Below are positions 7,211 to 13,637 of a stretch of DNA of 13,637 nt, one piece after another. Source of the stretch: an uncultured Porticoccus sp. (lineage in GTDB: Bacteria; Pseudomonadota; Gammaproteobacteria; Pseudomonadales; Porticoccaceae); assembly GCA_950063125.1 (NCBI GenBank), contig CATLZI010000030.1, positions 1-13,637 on the forward strand. The letters run 5' to 3'. The notes below the pieces were generated by a model. The model worked only from the letters and a program-made list of their open reading frames with translations. It did not search any database and had not been told where the DNA came from. The position numbers were made by a program, and so were the translations under genes. Position 1 is the stretch's first letter, and every line of letters starts with the position of its first letter.

Positions 7211-7657
7211 ATGCCAGAAAAGCCCGTCACACTGTTAGCGTTTGATTTTGGTACCGGCCAGATTGGTGTTGCAGTGGGTCAAAGTCTGACCGGTAGCGCC
7301 AATCCACTGACGGTGCTCAAAGCCCGCGACGGCATTCCCAACTGGGAGCAGATTGCCGGACTGCTGGCAGAGTGGCAGCCGGATCAGCTGCTGGTGGGTC
7401 TGCCGCTGAACATGGACGGTTCAGAGAGTGCCTTTTGCCAGCGGGCAAGGAAGTTTGCCCGGCGGCTCAACGGTCGCTTTGGTCTCAAAGTCGCCATGGT
7501 AGATGAGCGTCTTTCAACGTTTGAAGCCAAGGGTCAGTCGAAAAATCACGTCCGACGACGTACGGACAGTTACCAGCAATCACCCGTGGATGACCTGGCC
7601 GCGGTGATCATACTCAACACCTGGCTGTCGGACCCGTCACTGGCACAGGCGCCCTGA
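7211..7657 (+). CDS. yqgF: YqgF/RuvX, RNase H-fold nuclease family (putative pre-16S rRNA nuclease / Holliday junction resolvase)
   Basis: From the ATG at 7211 the product has 148 residues. It shows the RNase H-like fold of the YqgF family: LLAFDFGTGQIGVAVGQS (first catalytic Asp), LLVGLPLNMDGSES, RRLNGRFGLKVAMVDERLST (acidic Glu) and SPVDDLAAVIILNTWL (last Asp). The E. coli homologue processes the 16S rRNA 5' end; the Holliday junction role was predicted from the fold. An in-frame ATG at 7184 would overlap yqgE by 17 bases and add nine residues (MPGTPDPNT). I prefer 7211 because it matches the N-terminal length of Pseudomonas YqgF, but neither start has a clear ribosome site. It converges with pilU, with only six bases between the stops. 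Confidence 0.94.
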   Translation: MPEKPVTLLAFDFGTGQIGVAVGQSLTGSANPLTVLKARDGIPNWEQIAGLLAEWQPDQLLVGLPLNMDGSESAFCQRARKFARRLNGRFGLKVAMVDERLSTFEAKGQSKNHVRRRTDSYQQSPVDDLAAVIILNTWLSDPSLAQAP

Positions 7658-7663
7658 TGCGGG

Positions 7664-8806
7664 TCAGAAACGATTGATGTGGTCATTGCTGTCTTCCTCT
7701 ACCTGCAACTCGTCGGCAGCATTGGACAGGTAACTGGCATCGGTTTCTGACTGGAGTTTGATCAGCAGGCGCAGATCATTCTTCGAATCAGCGTAGGTCA
7801 TGGCGTCCTCGTAGGTGATCAAACCTTCGTCATAGAGGGCATAAAGGGCCTGATCAAAGGTCTGCATTCCCTGTTCAGTGGAGCGCGTCATCAACTCTTT
7901 CAGCTTGTGAACCTCACCCTTGCGGATCAGATCACCCACCAACGGTGTGTTAATCAGGATTTCAATGGCGGCGCGGCGGCCACTACCATCGGCCAGAGGG
8001 ATCAGTTGCTGGGCAATCAGGGCCCGCATATTGAGCGACAAATCCATCCATAACTGGCCGTGACGCTCAGCAGGAAAAAAGTGCAGGATTCTGTCCAGCG
8101 CCTGGTTGGCATTGTTGGCGTGCAGAGTGGCCAGTACCAGGTGGCCGGTTTCGGCAAAGGTAACCGCATGCTCCATCGTCTCACGGGTACGGATCTCGCC
8201 GATCAGAATCACATCCGGTGCCTGGCGAAGGGTATTGCGCAAAGCAACCTCAAAAGACTCCGTATCGATGCCAACTTCCCGCTGGGTAACAATGCAGCTT
8301 TCATGGCGGTGTACAAACTCGATAGGATCCTCAACGGTAATAATATGACCACGGCTATTGCGATTGCGATGGCCAACCATTGCCGCCAGGGAAGTGGACT
8401 TACCGGTACCGGTAGCACCCACAAAGATAATGATACCGCGCTTGGTCATCACCAGATCATTCAAAATCGGTGGCAATAAAAGCTCTTCCACTGTGGGGAT
8501 AATAGTTTCAATCCGACGGAGCACCATGCCCGCTTCGTTGCGCTGGAAAAAGGCACTAACCCTGAAACGACCCACCCCTTGGCGGCCAATGGCAAAATTC
8601 AGTTCTTTCTTTTCACGAAACTCAAGCCGCTGCTTTTCATCCATGATGCTTTCAACCACTTGATGAGCCTGCTCTGGCGACAGTGGCGTTTTACCCACCG
8701 GCACAATGGTGCCGTTAATTTTGATACTGGGAGCCACAGCGGCAGTAATAAACAGGTCTGAAGCCCCTTTTTCCACCATCAACTTAAGTAGTACATCAAA
8801 GTCCAT
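7664..8806 (-). CDS. pilU: PilU, type IV pilus retraction ATPase (PilT paralogue)
   Basis: The product has 380 residues, the usual PilU length. It is a hexameric cytoplasmic ATPase that works with PilT to pull pilus subunits back into the inner membrane. Motifs are the Walker A GATGTGKST (130-138), the Asp box around VEDPIEFVH (158-166), the Walker B VILIGEIRTRET (199-210) and the His-box segment ETGHLVLATLHANNANQALD (219-238). PilU rather than PilT is shown by MVEKGASDLFIT near the N-terminus, TREVG-type QREVGIDTESFEVAL, DLIRKGEVHKLKELM, and a longer C-terminus ending in an acidic stretch. A GGAG ribosome site lies 6 bases upstream of the ATG. It follows pilT by 67 bases on the same strand, so a pilTU operon is likely. 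All nucleotide-binding residues appear intact. Confidence 0.97.
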   Translation of the reverse strand: MDFDVLLKLMVEKGASDLFITAAVAPSIKINGTIVPVGKTPLSPEQAHQVVESIMDEKQRLEFREKKELNFAIGRQGVGRFRVSAFFQRNEAGMVLRRIETIIPTVEELLLPPILNDLVMTKRGIIIFVGATGTGKSTSLAAMVGHRNRNSRGHIITVEDPIEFVHRHESCIVTQREVGIDTESFEVALRNTLRQAPDVILIGEIRTRETMEHAVTFAETGHLVLATLHANNANQALDRILHFFPAERHGQLWMDLSLNMRALIAQQLIPLADGSGRRAAIEILINTPLVGDLIRKGEVHKLKELMTRSTEQGMQTFDQALYALYDEGLITYEDAMTYADSKNDLRLLIKLQSETDASYLSNAADELQVEEDSNDHINRF

Positions 8807-8873
8807 TACATTCTCCGCAACTCAAATGCTGTCTTTTCCAAACAGCGCAGGCAGTTAACACCGGCAAATCAAA

Positions 8874-9908
8874 CTAGAACTCATCCGGTATTTTGGCTTT
8901 TTCGCGGGCTGTCTCGCGGGTGATTACTTTCTGGGCTACCAGCCTGTGCAGATTCTGATCCATGGTTTGCATGCCGTGTGATGCTCCTGTCTGTATGGCG
9001 GAGTACATCTGGGCAATTTTTTCCTCGCGAATCAGATTGCGAATTGCCGGTGTGCCAATCATGATTTCGTGGGAAGCGATACGGCCGCCGCCAATCTTCT
9101 TCATCAGCGTTTGTGAAATTACCGCCTGCAGTGACTCGGACAGCATGGCCCGCACCATGGATTTTTCAGCCGCCGGAAACACATCCACAATACGGTCGAT
9201 GGTTTTTGCTGCAGAGGTGGTATGGAGTGTGCCAAACACCAGGTGACCGGTTTCCGCCGCCGTCAGCGCCAGCCGGATCGTCTCCAGATCACGCATCTCA
9301 CCCACCAGAATAATATCGGGATCTTCCCGTAGAGCGGACCGTAGTGCCTCGCTGAAGCCGTGGGTATCGCGGTGGACTTCCCGTTGGTTAACCAGGCACT
9401 TTTTACTTTCGTGAACAAATTCGATGGGGTCTTCAATGGTGAGAATGTGCTGATAGCGGTTCTCGTTGACGTAATCCATCATTGCAGCCAGCGTTGTGGA
9501 CTTGCCCGAGCCCGTCGGCCCCGTAACCAAGACCAGTCCCCGCGGCAGCATGGAGAGATTGCGGAACACCTGTCCCAGGCCCAGATCCTCCAGCGTCAGA
9601 ACCCGGGAGGGAATGGTACGAAATACCCCCGCAGCACCCCTGTTCTGGTTAAACGCATTGACCCGAAAGCGGGCCACACCAGGCACCTCGAACGAGAAAT
9701 CCGTCTCCAGAAATTCTTCATAATCGCGACGCTGTTTGTCGTTCATGATGTCGTAGATTAACTGGTGGACTTCCTTGTGCTGCATGGGCGGGAGATTTAC
9801 CCGCCGCATATCACCATCGATCCTGATCATCGGGGGCAGACCACCTGAAAGGTGCAAATCTGACGAACCCTGTTTTACGCTAAAAGCCAGCAGTTCCGTA
9901 ATATCCAT
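8874..9908 (-). CDS. pilT: PilT, type IV pilus retraction ATPase
   Basis: The product has 344 residues, the standard length. PilT is the main motor for pilus retraction and twitching. Visible motifs are the N-terminal SDLHLSGGLPPMIRIDGD (16-33), Walker A GPTGSGKST (130-138), Asp box TIEDPIEFVH (157-166), Walker B IILVGEMRDLET (199-210), His box ETGHLVFGTLHTTSA (219-233) and the PilT-specific AIRNLIREEKIAQMYSAIQT (288-307), a motif needed for retraction in studied PilT proteins. AGGA sits 7 bases before the ATG. It is the first gene of a minus-strand pair with pilU and is divergent from yggS, as in Pseudomonas. The receivers PilG and PilH at the other end of the window belong to the pathway that controls this motor. 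Confidence 0.98.
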   Translation of the reverse strand: MDITELLAFSVKQGSSDLHLSGGLPPMIRIDGDMRRVNLPPMQHKEVHQLIYDIMNDKQRRDYEEFLETDFSFEVPGVARFRVNAFNQNRGAAGVFRTIPSRVLTLEDLGLGQVFRNLSMLPRGLVLVTGPTGSGKSTTLAAMMDYVNENRYQHILTIEDPIEFVHESKKCLVNQREVHRDTHGFSEALRSALREDPDIILVGEMRDLETIRLALTAAETGHLVFGTLHTTSAAKTIDRIVDVFPAAEKSMVRAMLSESLQAVISQTLMKKIGGGRIASHEIMIGTPAIRNLIREEKIAQMYSAIQTGASHGMQTMDQNLHRLVAQKVITRETAREKAKIPDEF

Positions 9909-9979
9909 GCGTTAATCCTGTTATTCTGGGTTAATCTACTGCTCTACTGAAAGCCGTGCTGCCGGCCAATGACAAGTAT
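9909..9979. promoter_or_regulatory. Divergent intergenic region between pilT and yggS
   Basis: About 71 bases separate the two starts and must hold both promoters and the pilT ribosome site (AGGA at 9916-9919, minus strand). On the minus strand TAGATT and CAGAAT are possible -10 boxes, but neither has a recognisable -35, so I do not assign a promoter position. Confidence 0.45.
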
Positions 9980-10681
9980 ATGCATAATATAGCTGACAAT
10001 CTCAACCGAGTTCACCGACAGATTCAACAAATCGCTGACCGGGCAGGCCGCGATGCAGATAAAATTCAACTGCTTGCGGTCAGCAAGGGGCAACCGGCTA
10101 CCGCAATCCGCACAGCCTATGAACTGGGTCAGCGCCACTTCGGCGAAAACTATCTCCAGGAAGCGCTCGAGAAGCAGCAGGCACTGGCGGACCTGACCGA
10201 TATCTGCTGGCATTTCATCGGCCCACTACAGTCCAATAAAACCCGAAAAGTAGCCGAACAATTTGATTGGGTGCACAGTATTGACCGTTACCGTGTGGCA
10301 GAACGTCTCAGTACCCAGCGCCCCGCGACCCGGGCGCCTCTGAATGCCTGCCTGCAGGTGAATATCGACAGCGAAGCAAGCAAGTCCGGCATCGCGGTGG
10401 CAGCGCTGCCGACCCTGGCAGACAAGGTAATTGAGCTGCCTCATCTTAACCTTCGCGGATTGATGTGTATCCCGCGCAGTCAACCCGACTTGCAACGACA
10501 ACGAATTGCCTTTGCCCAACTGGCAGCACAGCTGAACATGCTTCGGGACTCCTCCCGGCTCGCCAGATTGGATACACTCTCAATGGGCATGTCGGATGAC
10601 CTTGAGGCAGCCATTCTCGAGGGTTCCACCATCGTGCGTATCGGGACAGCTATTTTCGGGCCCCGACAAACCACGGCATGA
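9980..10681 (+). CDS. yggS: YggS/PROSC family pyridoxal phosphate-binding protein (PLP homeostasis)
   Basis: The product has 233 residues, typical for the family. YggS proteins bind PLP on a lysine in an alanine-racemase-like TIM barrel and help control free PLP; no catalytic reaction is established. Motifs are LLAVSKGQPATAIRTAY (the Lys in AVSK is the PLP lysine), GQRHFGENYLQEAL, WHFIGPLQSNKTRKVAE, VHSIDR, LQVNIDSEASKSG, LRGLMCIP and the phosphate-binding end LSMGMSDDLEAAI followed by STIVRIGTAIFG. The start at 9980 (MHNIADNL) aligns with the family start; an in-frame GTG at 9956 would add eight residues not expected in homologues. It is followed after 33 bases by proC, an arrangement widespread in proteobacteria and functionally sensible for PLP and amino-acid metabolism. 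Confidence 0.96.
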   Translation: MHNIADNLNRVHRQIQQIADRAGRDADKIQLLAVSKGQPATAIRTAYELGQRHFGENYLQEALEKQQALADLTDICWHFIGPLQSNKTRKVAEQFDWVHSIDRYRVAERLSTQRPATRAPLNACLQVNIDSEASKSGIAVAALPTLADKVIELPHLNLRGLMCIPRSQPDLQRQRIAFAQLAAQLNMLRDSSRLARLDTLSMGMSDDLEAAILEGSTIVRIGTAIFGPRQTTA

Positions 10682-10702
10682 CCACCTACAACCCCCAGTT
10701 TT

Positions 10703-10707
10703 AAGGA
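10703..10707 (+). promoter_or_regulatory. Ribosome binding site deciding the GTG start of proC
   Basis: AAGGA lies 7 bases upstream of the GTG at 10715. The next in-frame ATG is 13 residues in, inside the GGGNM dinucleotide-binding loop, and so cannot be the start. Confidence 0.75.
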
Positions 10708-10714
10708 AACACCT

Positions 10715-11536
10715 GTGAACAAACCCACACTGACTTTTATCGGTGGCGGCAATATGGCCAACAGCCTGATTGGCGGTCTCATCACCAAGGGCTATCCGGC
10801 AGACGCCATTACCGTCACCGATCCACTGGAGGCCAATCGCCAGCAGTTGGCCAGCACCTTCGGCGTCCGAACCTCAACCGACAACACGGCCGCTGCAGCT
10901 AAAGCCGAGGTGATTCTGCTGGCCGTAAAACCACAGGTGATGCAAACCGTGACCAAAACGATCGCCGGCGCTCTGGATCACCGACCTCTAATTATTTCGA
11001 TTGCAGCGGGAATATCCATGGTGTCACTGGAGCAGTGGCTGAGTGCCGATCTGCCAATTGTTCGCTGCATGCCCAACACGCCGTCACTGGTTCAGACAGG
11101 GGCCGCCGGTCTGTTTGCCAACGGGCAGGTGTCCGACCAACAAAAACAGCTCGCCAGTGATATTCTCAATGCCGTCGGGACGTCCTGCTGGTTGCAGACG
11201 GAGGCAGAGATTGATGCCGTGACCGCGGTTTCAGGCAGTGGTCCCGCCTACTACTTTCTGATCATGGAAATCATGCAGGAAATCGGCGAAGAGCTCGGGC
11301 TGTCACCGGAAGTTTCGCGGCAACTCACCTTGCAAACTGCCCTTGGGGCGGCAAAAATGGCCATCAACAGCGATGTCGATGCCGCCGAATTGAGGCGGCG
11401 GGTCAGCTCCCCCGGCGGCACGACGGAGCGCGCTATACAGGCTTTCGAAGCCGGCGATCTGAAAACACTGTTTCGCAAAGCGATGAATAGCGCCGTGAAA
11501 CGCGCAGCAGAGATGGCCGACGAACTGGCAAACTAA
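10715..11536 (+). CDS. proC: Pyrroline-5-carboxylate reductase (ProC)
   Basis: The product has 273 residues, the usual length. It catalyses the last step of proline synthesis, reducing pyrroline-5-carboxylate with NAD(P)H in the cytoplasm. The N-terminal Rossmann fold starts TFIGGGNMANSLIGGL (7-22), followed by LLAVKPQVM (68-76), IISIAAGI (93-100) and VRCMPNTPSLV (116-126). The C-terminal dimerisation and active-site domain carries AVSGSGPAYYFLIMEIM (171-187) and VSSPGGTTERAIQAFE (230-245), the ProC signature. Translation starts at GTG 10715 behind a good AAGGA. It lies between yggS and yggT, a very common order, and the 22-base gap to yggT suggests one transcript. Confidence 0.98.
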   Translation: MNKPTLTFIGGGNMANSLIGGLITKGYPADAITVTDPLEANRQQLASTFGVRTSTDNTAAAAKAEVILLAVKPQVMQTVTKTIAGALDHRPLIISIAAGISMVSLEQWLSADLPIVRCMPNTPSLVQTGAAGLFANGQVSDQQKQLASDILNAVGTSCWLQTEAEIDAVTAVSGSGPAYYFLIMEIMQEIGEELGLSPEVSRQLTLQTALGAAKMAINSDVDAAELRRRVSSPGGTTERAIQAFEAGDLKTLFRKAMNSAVKRAAEMADELAN

Positions 11537-11558
11537 CCGTCACACAACAAGGCAACCT

Positions 11559-12146
11559 ATGAGTACATTTACCCAGGCCGGCACTTTTTTGATTCAATCC
11601 CTTGGCAGCTTTTACCTGGCGGTGGTGATGCTGCGCTTTCTCCTTCAGCTCTCCCATGCCGACTTCTACAATCCGATTTCCCAGTTTCTGGTGAAGGCCA
11701 CCCATTTGCCCAGTAAACCCCTGCGCAAGCTGTTTCCCACCTACCGGCATTTTGATCTGGCCACCATCGTGCTGGCGCTGCTATGCCAATGGCTGGTGAT
11801 TCAGCTTACCGCTTCGATCAACGGCCTGGGCATGATGAATATTCTGTCGGCCCTGGCCTGGGGCGCGGTGGGCGCCATTTATCTGGTGCTGAACCTGTAT
11901 CTCTACGGTCTGCTGATCGTCATTATCGTCAGCTGGGTGGCACCACAGAGCAATCACCCCGCGCTGACGCTGTTAAATCAGTTGATTCGTCCCGCTATGG
12001 CGCCCTTTCAGCGGATTATCCCGCCGCTGGGCGGCCTGGACCTGTCGCCCATTTTCATGTTTCTGGTGATCAATATGCTGCAGATTTTTGTCCACGGTGC
12101 CGCCAGGTCACTGCAGGTGCCCTCCGGCCTGGTGCCCGGCATCTGA
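11559..12146 (+). CDS. yggT: YggT family integral membrane protein
   Basis: The product has 195 residues with several hydrophobic segments: about 8-28, 68-86, 93-123 and 158-178. Two YGGT repeats are visible, each ending in a similar pattern: NPISQFLVKATHLPSKPLRKLFP (23 residues, about 38-60) and the later LNQLIRPAMAPFQRIIPPLGG (about 138-158). The family sits in the inner membrane; E. coli work linked it to osmotic stress tolerance, and a precise function is not known. AAGG lies 6 bases before the ATG. The stop codon shares a base with the yggU start (TGATG), a strong sign of co-translation, and proC lies 22 bases upstream. Confidence 0.93.
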   Translation: MSTFTQAGTFLIQSLGSFYLAVVMLRFLLQLSHADFYNPISQFLVKATHLPSKPLRKLFPTYRHFDLATIVLALLCQWLVIQLTASINGLGMMNILSALAWGAVGAIYLVLNLYLYGLLIVIIVSWVAPQSNHPALTLLNQLIRPAMAPFQRIIPPLGGLDLSPIFMFLVINMLQIFVHGAARSLQVPSGLVPGI

Positions 12147-12445
12147 TGGGAGAACACTACCGGTGGCAGGAGGGCTGTCTGCTGTTGCGCTGCCGACTGC
12201 AGCCGCGCGCGTCAAAAGATGAAATCGTCGGTCTGCAGGGAGACCGCCTGAAGATCCGTATTACCTCACCGCCGGTGGATGGCAAGGCCAATCAGCATCT
12301 GATTGCACTGGTCAGCCGCTGGTTCGGCACGCCCAAATCCGCCGTCAGCCTGCTGCGGGGGGAGACCGGCAGACAAAAGACATTACAGATTGAAAACCCG
12401 ACCCGGCTGCCCGACGAGGCAGCTATTGAGCCGCCAGAGATTTAA
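12146..12445 (+). CDS. yggU: YggU family protein (DUF167/UPF0235)
   Basis: The product has 99 residues and is a small alpha/beta DUF167 protein of unknown function. Typical motifs are [20 protein letters not shown] (18-37), the near-invariant [15 protein letters not shown] (39-53) and [15 protein letters not shown] (68-82). The frame is open far upstream (to 11783), but that part is yggT read in another frame; the ATG at 12146, overlapping the yggT stop by one base, gives the family length and N-terminus. Its stop overlaps the stop of the convergent rph gene, so the two mRNAs must overlap at their 3' ends. The yggS-proC-yggT-yggU order is conserved across many gammaproteobacteria. Confidence 0.92.
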   Translation: MGEHYRWQEGCLLLRCRLQPRASKDEIVGLQGDRLKIRITSPPVDGKANQHLIALVSRWFGTPKSAVSLLRGETGRQKTLQIENPTRLPDEAAIEPPEI

Positions 12446-13170
12446 CCGCCTGAGTTTGCCAGCGCCATTTTCTGCACCCTGACCAAATCGGCAATACCAT
12501 GCTTGGCCAGCACCATCATTTCCTGTAGTTCTCCCTCGGTAAACGGTGCCGCCTCAGCCGTGCCCTGAATTTCGATAAAACCACCACTGCTGTTCATGAC
12601 TACATTCATGTCTGTCTCAGCCATCGAGTCTTCTGCGTAATCAAGATCCAGTACCGGCACCCCCTGATAAATGCCTACCGAAACCGACGCCACCATATTG
12701 GTGAGGGGGTTGGTCTTGATTTTACCGCGCTCCTGCAGGTGGTTAACTGCATCGGCAAGCGCGACACAGGCACCGGTGATGGAGGCGGTGCGGGTGCCGC
12801 CGTCGGCCTGGATCACATCACAGTCCACCGTAATGGTATGCTCGCCCAGCGCCTTCAAATCCATGGCCGCCCGCAGTGAGCGACCAATCAGACGCTGGAT
12901 TTCAAGGGTTCTGCCACCCTGACGCCCCCTCGATGCCTCGCGGGCCATACGCTCACCGGTGGAACGGGGAAGCATGCCGTATTCAGCGGTCACCCAACCC
13001 TGTCCCTTGCCGCGCAGGAAACGTGGCACAGAGGACTCGACACTCGCGGTGCAGATGACTTTGGTTTCACCAAACTCTACCAACACAGATCCCTCTGCAT
13101 GCCGGGTGTAACTGCGGGTGAGTTTTACAGCGCGGAGCTGCTCGGGACGACGGCCACTGGGTCGGGACAT
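12442..13170 (-). CDS. rph: Ribonuclease PH (RNase PH)
   Basis: The product has 242 residues, a full-length enzyme. It is a phosphate-dependent 3'-5' exoribonuclease that trims tRNA precursors at the 3' end. Motifs are [15 protein letters not shown] at the start, [44 protein letters not shown] (52-71), the phosphate-binding region around [20 protein letters not shown] (82-101), [20 protein letters not shown] and [10 protein letters not shown]. The C-terminus is complete, unlike the frameshifted rph of E. coli K-12. AGGA sits 8 bases upstream of the ATG. It is divergent from yicC, an arrangement common in Pseudomonas and relatives, and convergent with yggU with overlapping stops. Confidence 0.98.
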   Translation of the reverse strand: MSRPSGRRPEQLRAVKLTRSYTRHAEGSVLVEFGETKVICTASVESSVPRFLRGKGQGWVTAEYGMLPRSTGERMAREASRGRQGGRTLEIQRLIGRSLRAAMDLKALGEHTITVDCDVIQADGGTRTASITGACVALADAVNHLQERGKIKTNPLTNMVASVSVGIYQGVPVLDLDYAEDSMAETDMNVVMNSSGGFIEIQGTAEAAPFTEGELQEMMVLAKHGIADLVRVQKMALANSGG

Positions 13171-13290
13171 GAAAAATTTCCTGTAGTCTTTTGAAATCGG
13201 GAAGAGGCTGGCATTCTAACCGAATTGTCGGCCGTATGTGGCGCCGTGTTACCATAGAACGTCAATTCCACCCTTCTCCCGGAGATTCCC
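13171..13290. promoter_or_regulatory. Divergent promoter region of rph and yicC
   Basis: These 120 bases separate the two starts. For rph, TAGAAT on the minus strand (13213-13218) matches the -10 consensus at 5 of 6 bases and would give a leader of about 35 bases. For yicC, TTGTCG (13225-13230) and TACCAT (13250-13255) are weak matches with a long 19-base spacer, followed by a clear GGAG (13281-13284) 6 bases before the ATG. None of this is proven by the sequence alone. Confidence 0.45.
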
Positions 13291-13608
13291 ATGCCCAGCA
13301 GCATGACTGCCTTTGCCCGCCACAGTATCGAGTGCCACTGGGGCACCGCCGCCTGGGAAATCCGCTCTGTCAATCACCGCTATCTGGAAACCGGTTTCAG
13401 AATGCCGGAAACCGTCAGGGATCTTGAAGCGACGCTGCGCGAACTGACCCGCAATTCGCAGTACCCGCTCGATCTCCGCGCGGGTGTAGGTGCAGACGTC
13501 GGTCGCGCTGTCTTCACTGCGCTGTTTCTCACCGAAATAGATACCTCCGGTCAGTTCACGTACGACGATGATGTCGACGCCGACCAGCAGTTCTTCTTTT
13601 ATCGGTGA
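13291..13608 (+). CDS. yicC: YicC N-terminal part, broken after about 50 codons and continuing into foreign (antisense leuB) sequence
   Basis: The first ~50 residues are a clear YicC/YloC-family N-terminus: SSMTAFARHSIECHWGTAAW, EIRSVNHRYLETGFRMPE and DLEATLRE. YicC in E. coli is linked to endoribonuclease activity and small-RNA turnover, and the full protein is about 290 residues. The family should continue with a segment like LSRGKVEC, but after about 13452 the frame (NSQYPLDLRAGVGAD and on) has no YicC character and ends at a TGA at 13606-13608. This distal part is the complement of a leuB segment, so the encoded 105-residue protein is very probably not real. The start is firm: GGAG 6 bases upstream, divergent from rph as in related genomes. 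Treat the gene as partial, truncated at a junction between about 13429 and 13452. Confidence 0.85.
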   Translation: MPSSMTAFARHSIECHWGTAAWEIRSVNHRYLETGFRMPETVRDLEATLRELTRNSQYPLDLRAGVGADVGRAVFTALFLTEIDTSGQFTYDDDVDADQQFFFYR

Positions 13609-13637
13609 TGCACTGCGCAGTGCTTCGTGAGGGACTA
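13441..13637 (-). CDS. leuB: Internal fragment of 3-isopropylmalate dehydrogenase (LeuB), partial at both ends
   Basis: The minus strand read from 13635 encodes about 65 residues of the isocitrate/isopropylmalate dehydrogenase family: HEALRSASPIKEELLVG, then VDIIVVRELTGGIYFGEKQR, then SEDSATDVCTYTRAEIERVL and RIAGQFAQ. VRELTGGIYFG is the hallmark motif of LeuB, the NAD-dependent decarboxylating step of leucine synthesis. The upstream part lies beyond the right edge. The downstream part, which should continue toward the catalytic Lys-containing segment (like KVTSVDKANV), is missing because the sequence turns into yicC on the other strand. Family identity is strong; the presence of leuB at this chromosomal position is doubtful. 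The stretch after YFG (GEKQRSEDSATDVCTYT) is not the E. coli or Pseudomonas form I would expect, so the donor may be another organism. Confidence 0.8.

Noticed and set aside
7631..7665. Inverted repeat GACCCG / CGGGTC across the yqgF-pilU convergent junction as a terminator
   Set aside because: Only six base pairs with a 23-base loop and no T-tract on either strand, and most of it lies in coding sequence.
9956..9979. GTG start for yggS, adding eight residues
   Set aside because: The family begins at MxxIAxN, which corresponds to the ATG at 9980.
11783..12145. Extension of the yggU frame upstream through yggT
   Set aside because: YggT occupies this stretch in another frame with clear membrane-protein sequence; the extension has no DUF167 character.
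1..13637. tRNA, rRNA, CRISPR, insertion sequence, prophage or toxin-antitoxin genes
   Set aside because: No cloverleaf-like sequence, repeat array, transposase-like protein or small paired genes were seen; nearly the whole window is conserved housekeeping and motility coding sequence.

Overview
The window is a compact chromosomal segment of a gammaproteobacterium. Nearly all of it is coding, and every gene except those at the two edges looks intact. Protein sequences and gene order are closest to the Pseudomonas pattern, in which pilG-H-I-J-K, gshB, a tonB3-type gene, yqgE-yqgF, pilT-pilU, yggS and proC lie close together. A free-living, surface-associated relative of Pseudomonas or Cellvibrio is a reasonable guess, but the sequence alone does not fix the genus. 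No tRNA, rRNA, insertion sequence, phage gene or CRISPR array was seen.

Positions 1-4503 (minus strand) hold the start of the Pil-Chp chemosensory operon in the order pilG, pilH, pilI, pilJ and pilK, with pilK cut by the left edge. It encodes two CheY-like response regulators, a CheW-like adaptor, the transducer and a CheR-type methyltransferase, which together control type IV pilus extension and retraction. The transducer PilJ carries an unusual acidic C-terminal tail of about 175 residues.

From the divergent region 4504-4739 the plus strand carries gshB (glutathione synthetase), a tonB-like gene, yqgE and yqgF/ruvX. These meet the convergent minus-strand pair pilT-pilU, the pilus retraction ATPases, at 7657/7664. 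In Pseudomonas aeruginosa pyrimidine genes (pyrR, pyrB and a pyrC-like gene) lie between yqgF and pilU; they are absent here.

From the short divergent gap 9909-9979 the plus strand carries yggS (PLP homeostasis), proC (proline synthesis), yggT (membrane protein) and yggU (DUF167). They converge on rph (RNase PH, minus strand) with overlapping stop codons. Divergent from rph, yicC begins at 13291.

The right edge is anomalous. About 50 codons into yicC the homology stops, and the remaining ~190 bases encode, on the opposite strand, an internal piece of 3-isopropylmalate dehydrogenase (LeuB). This is either an assembly or amplification chimera or a real rearrangement, and it should be resolved before the last 200 bases are used. 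The best candidates for new biology are the PilJ tail and the TonB-like protein tied by context to the pilus system; otherwise the window is ordinary, well-conserved housekeeping and motility DNA.
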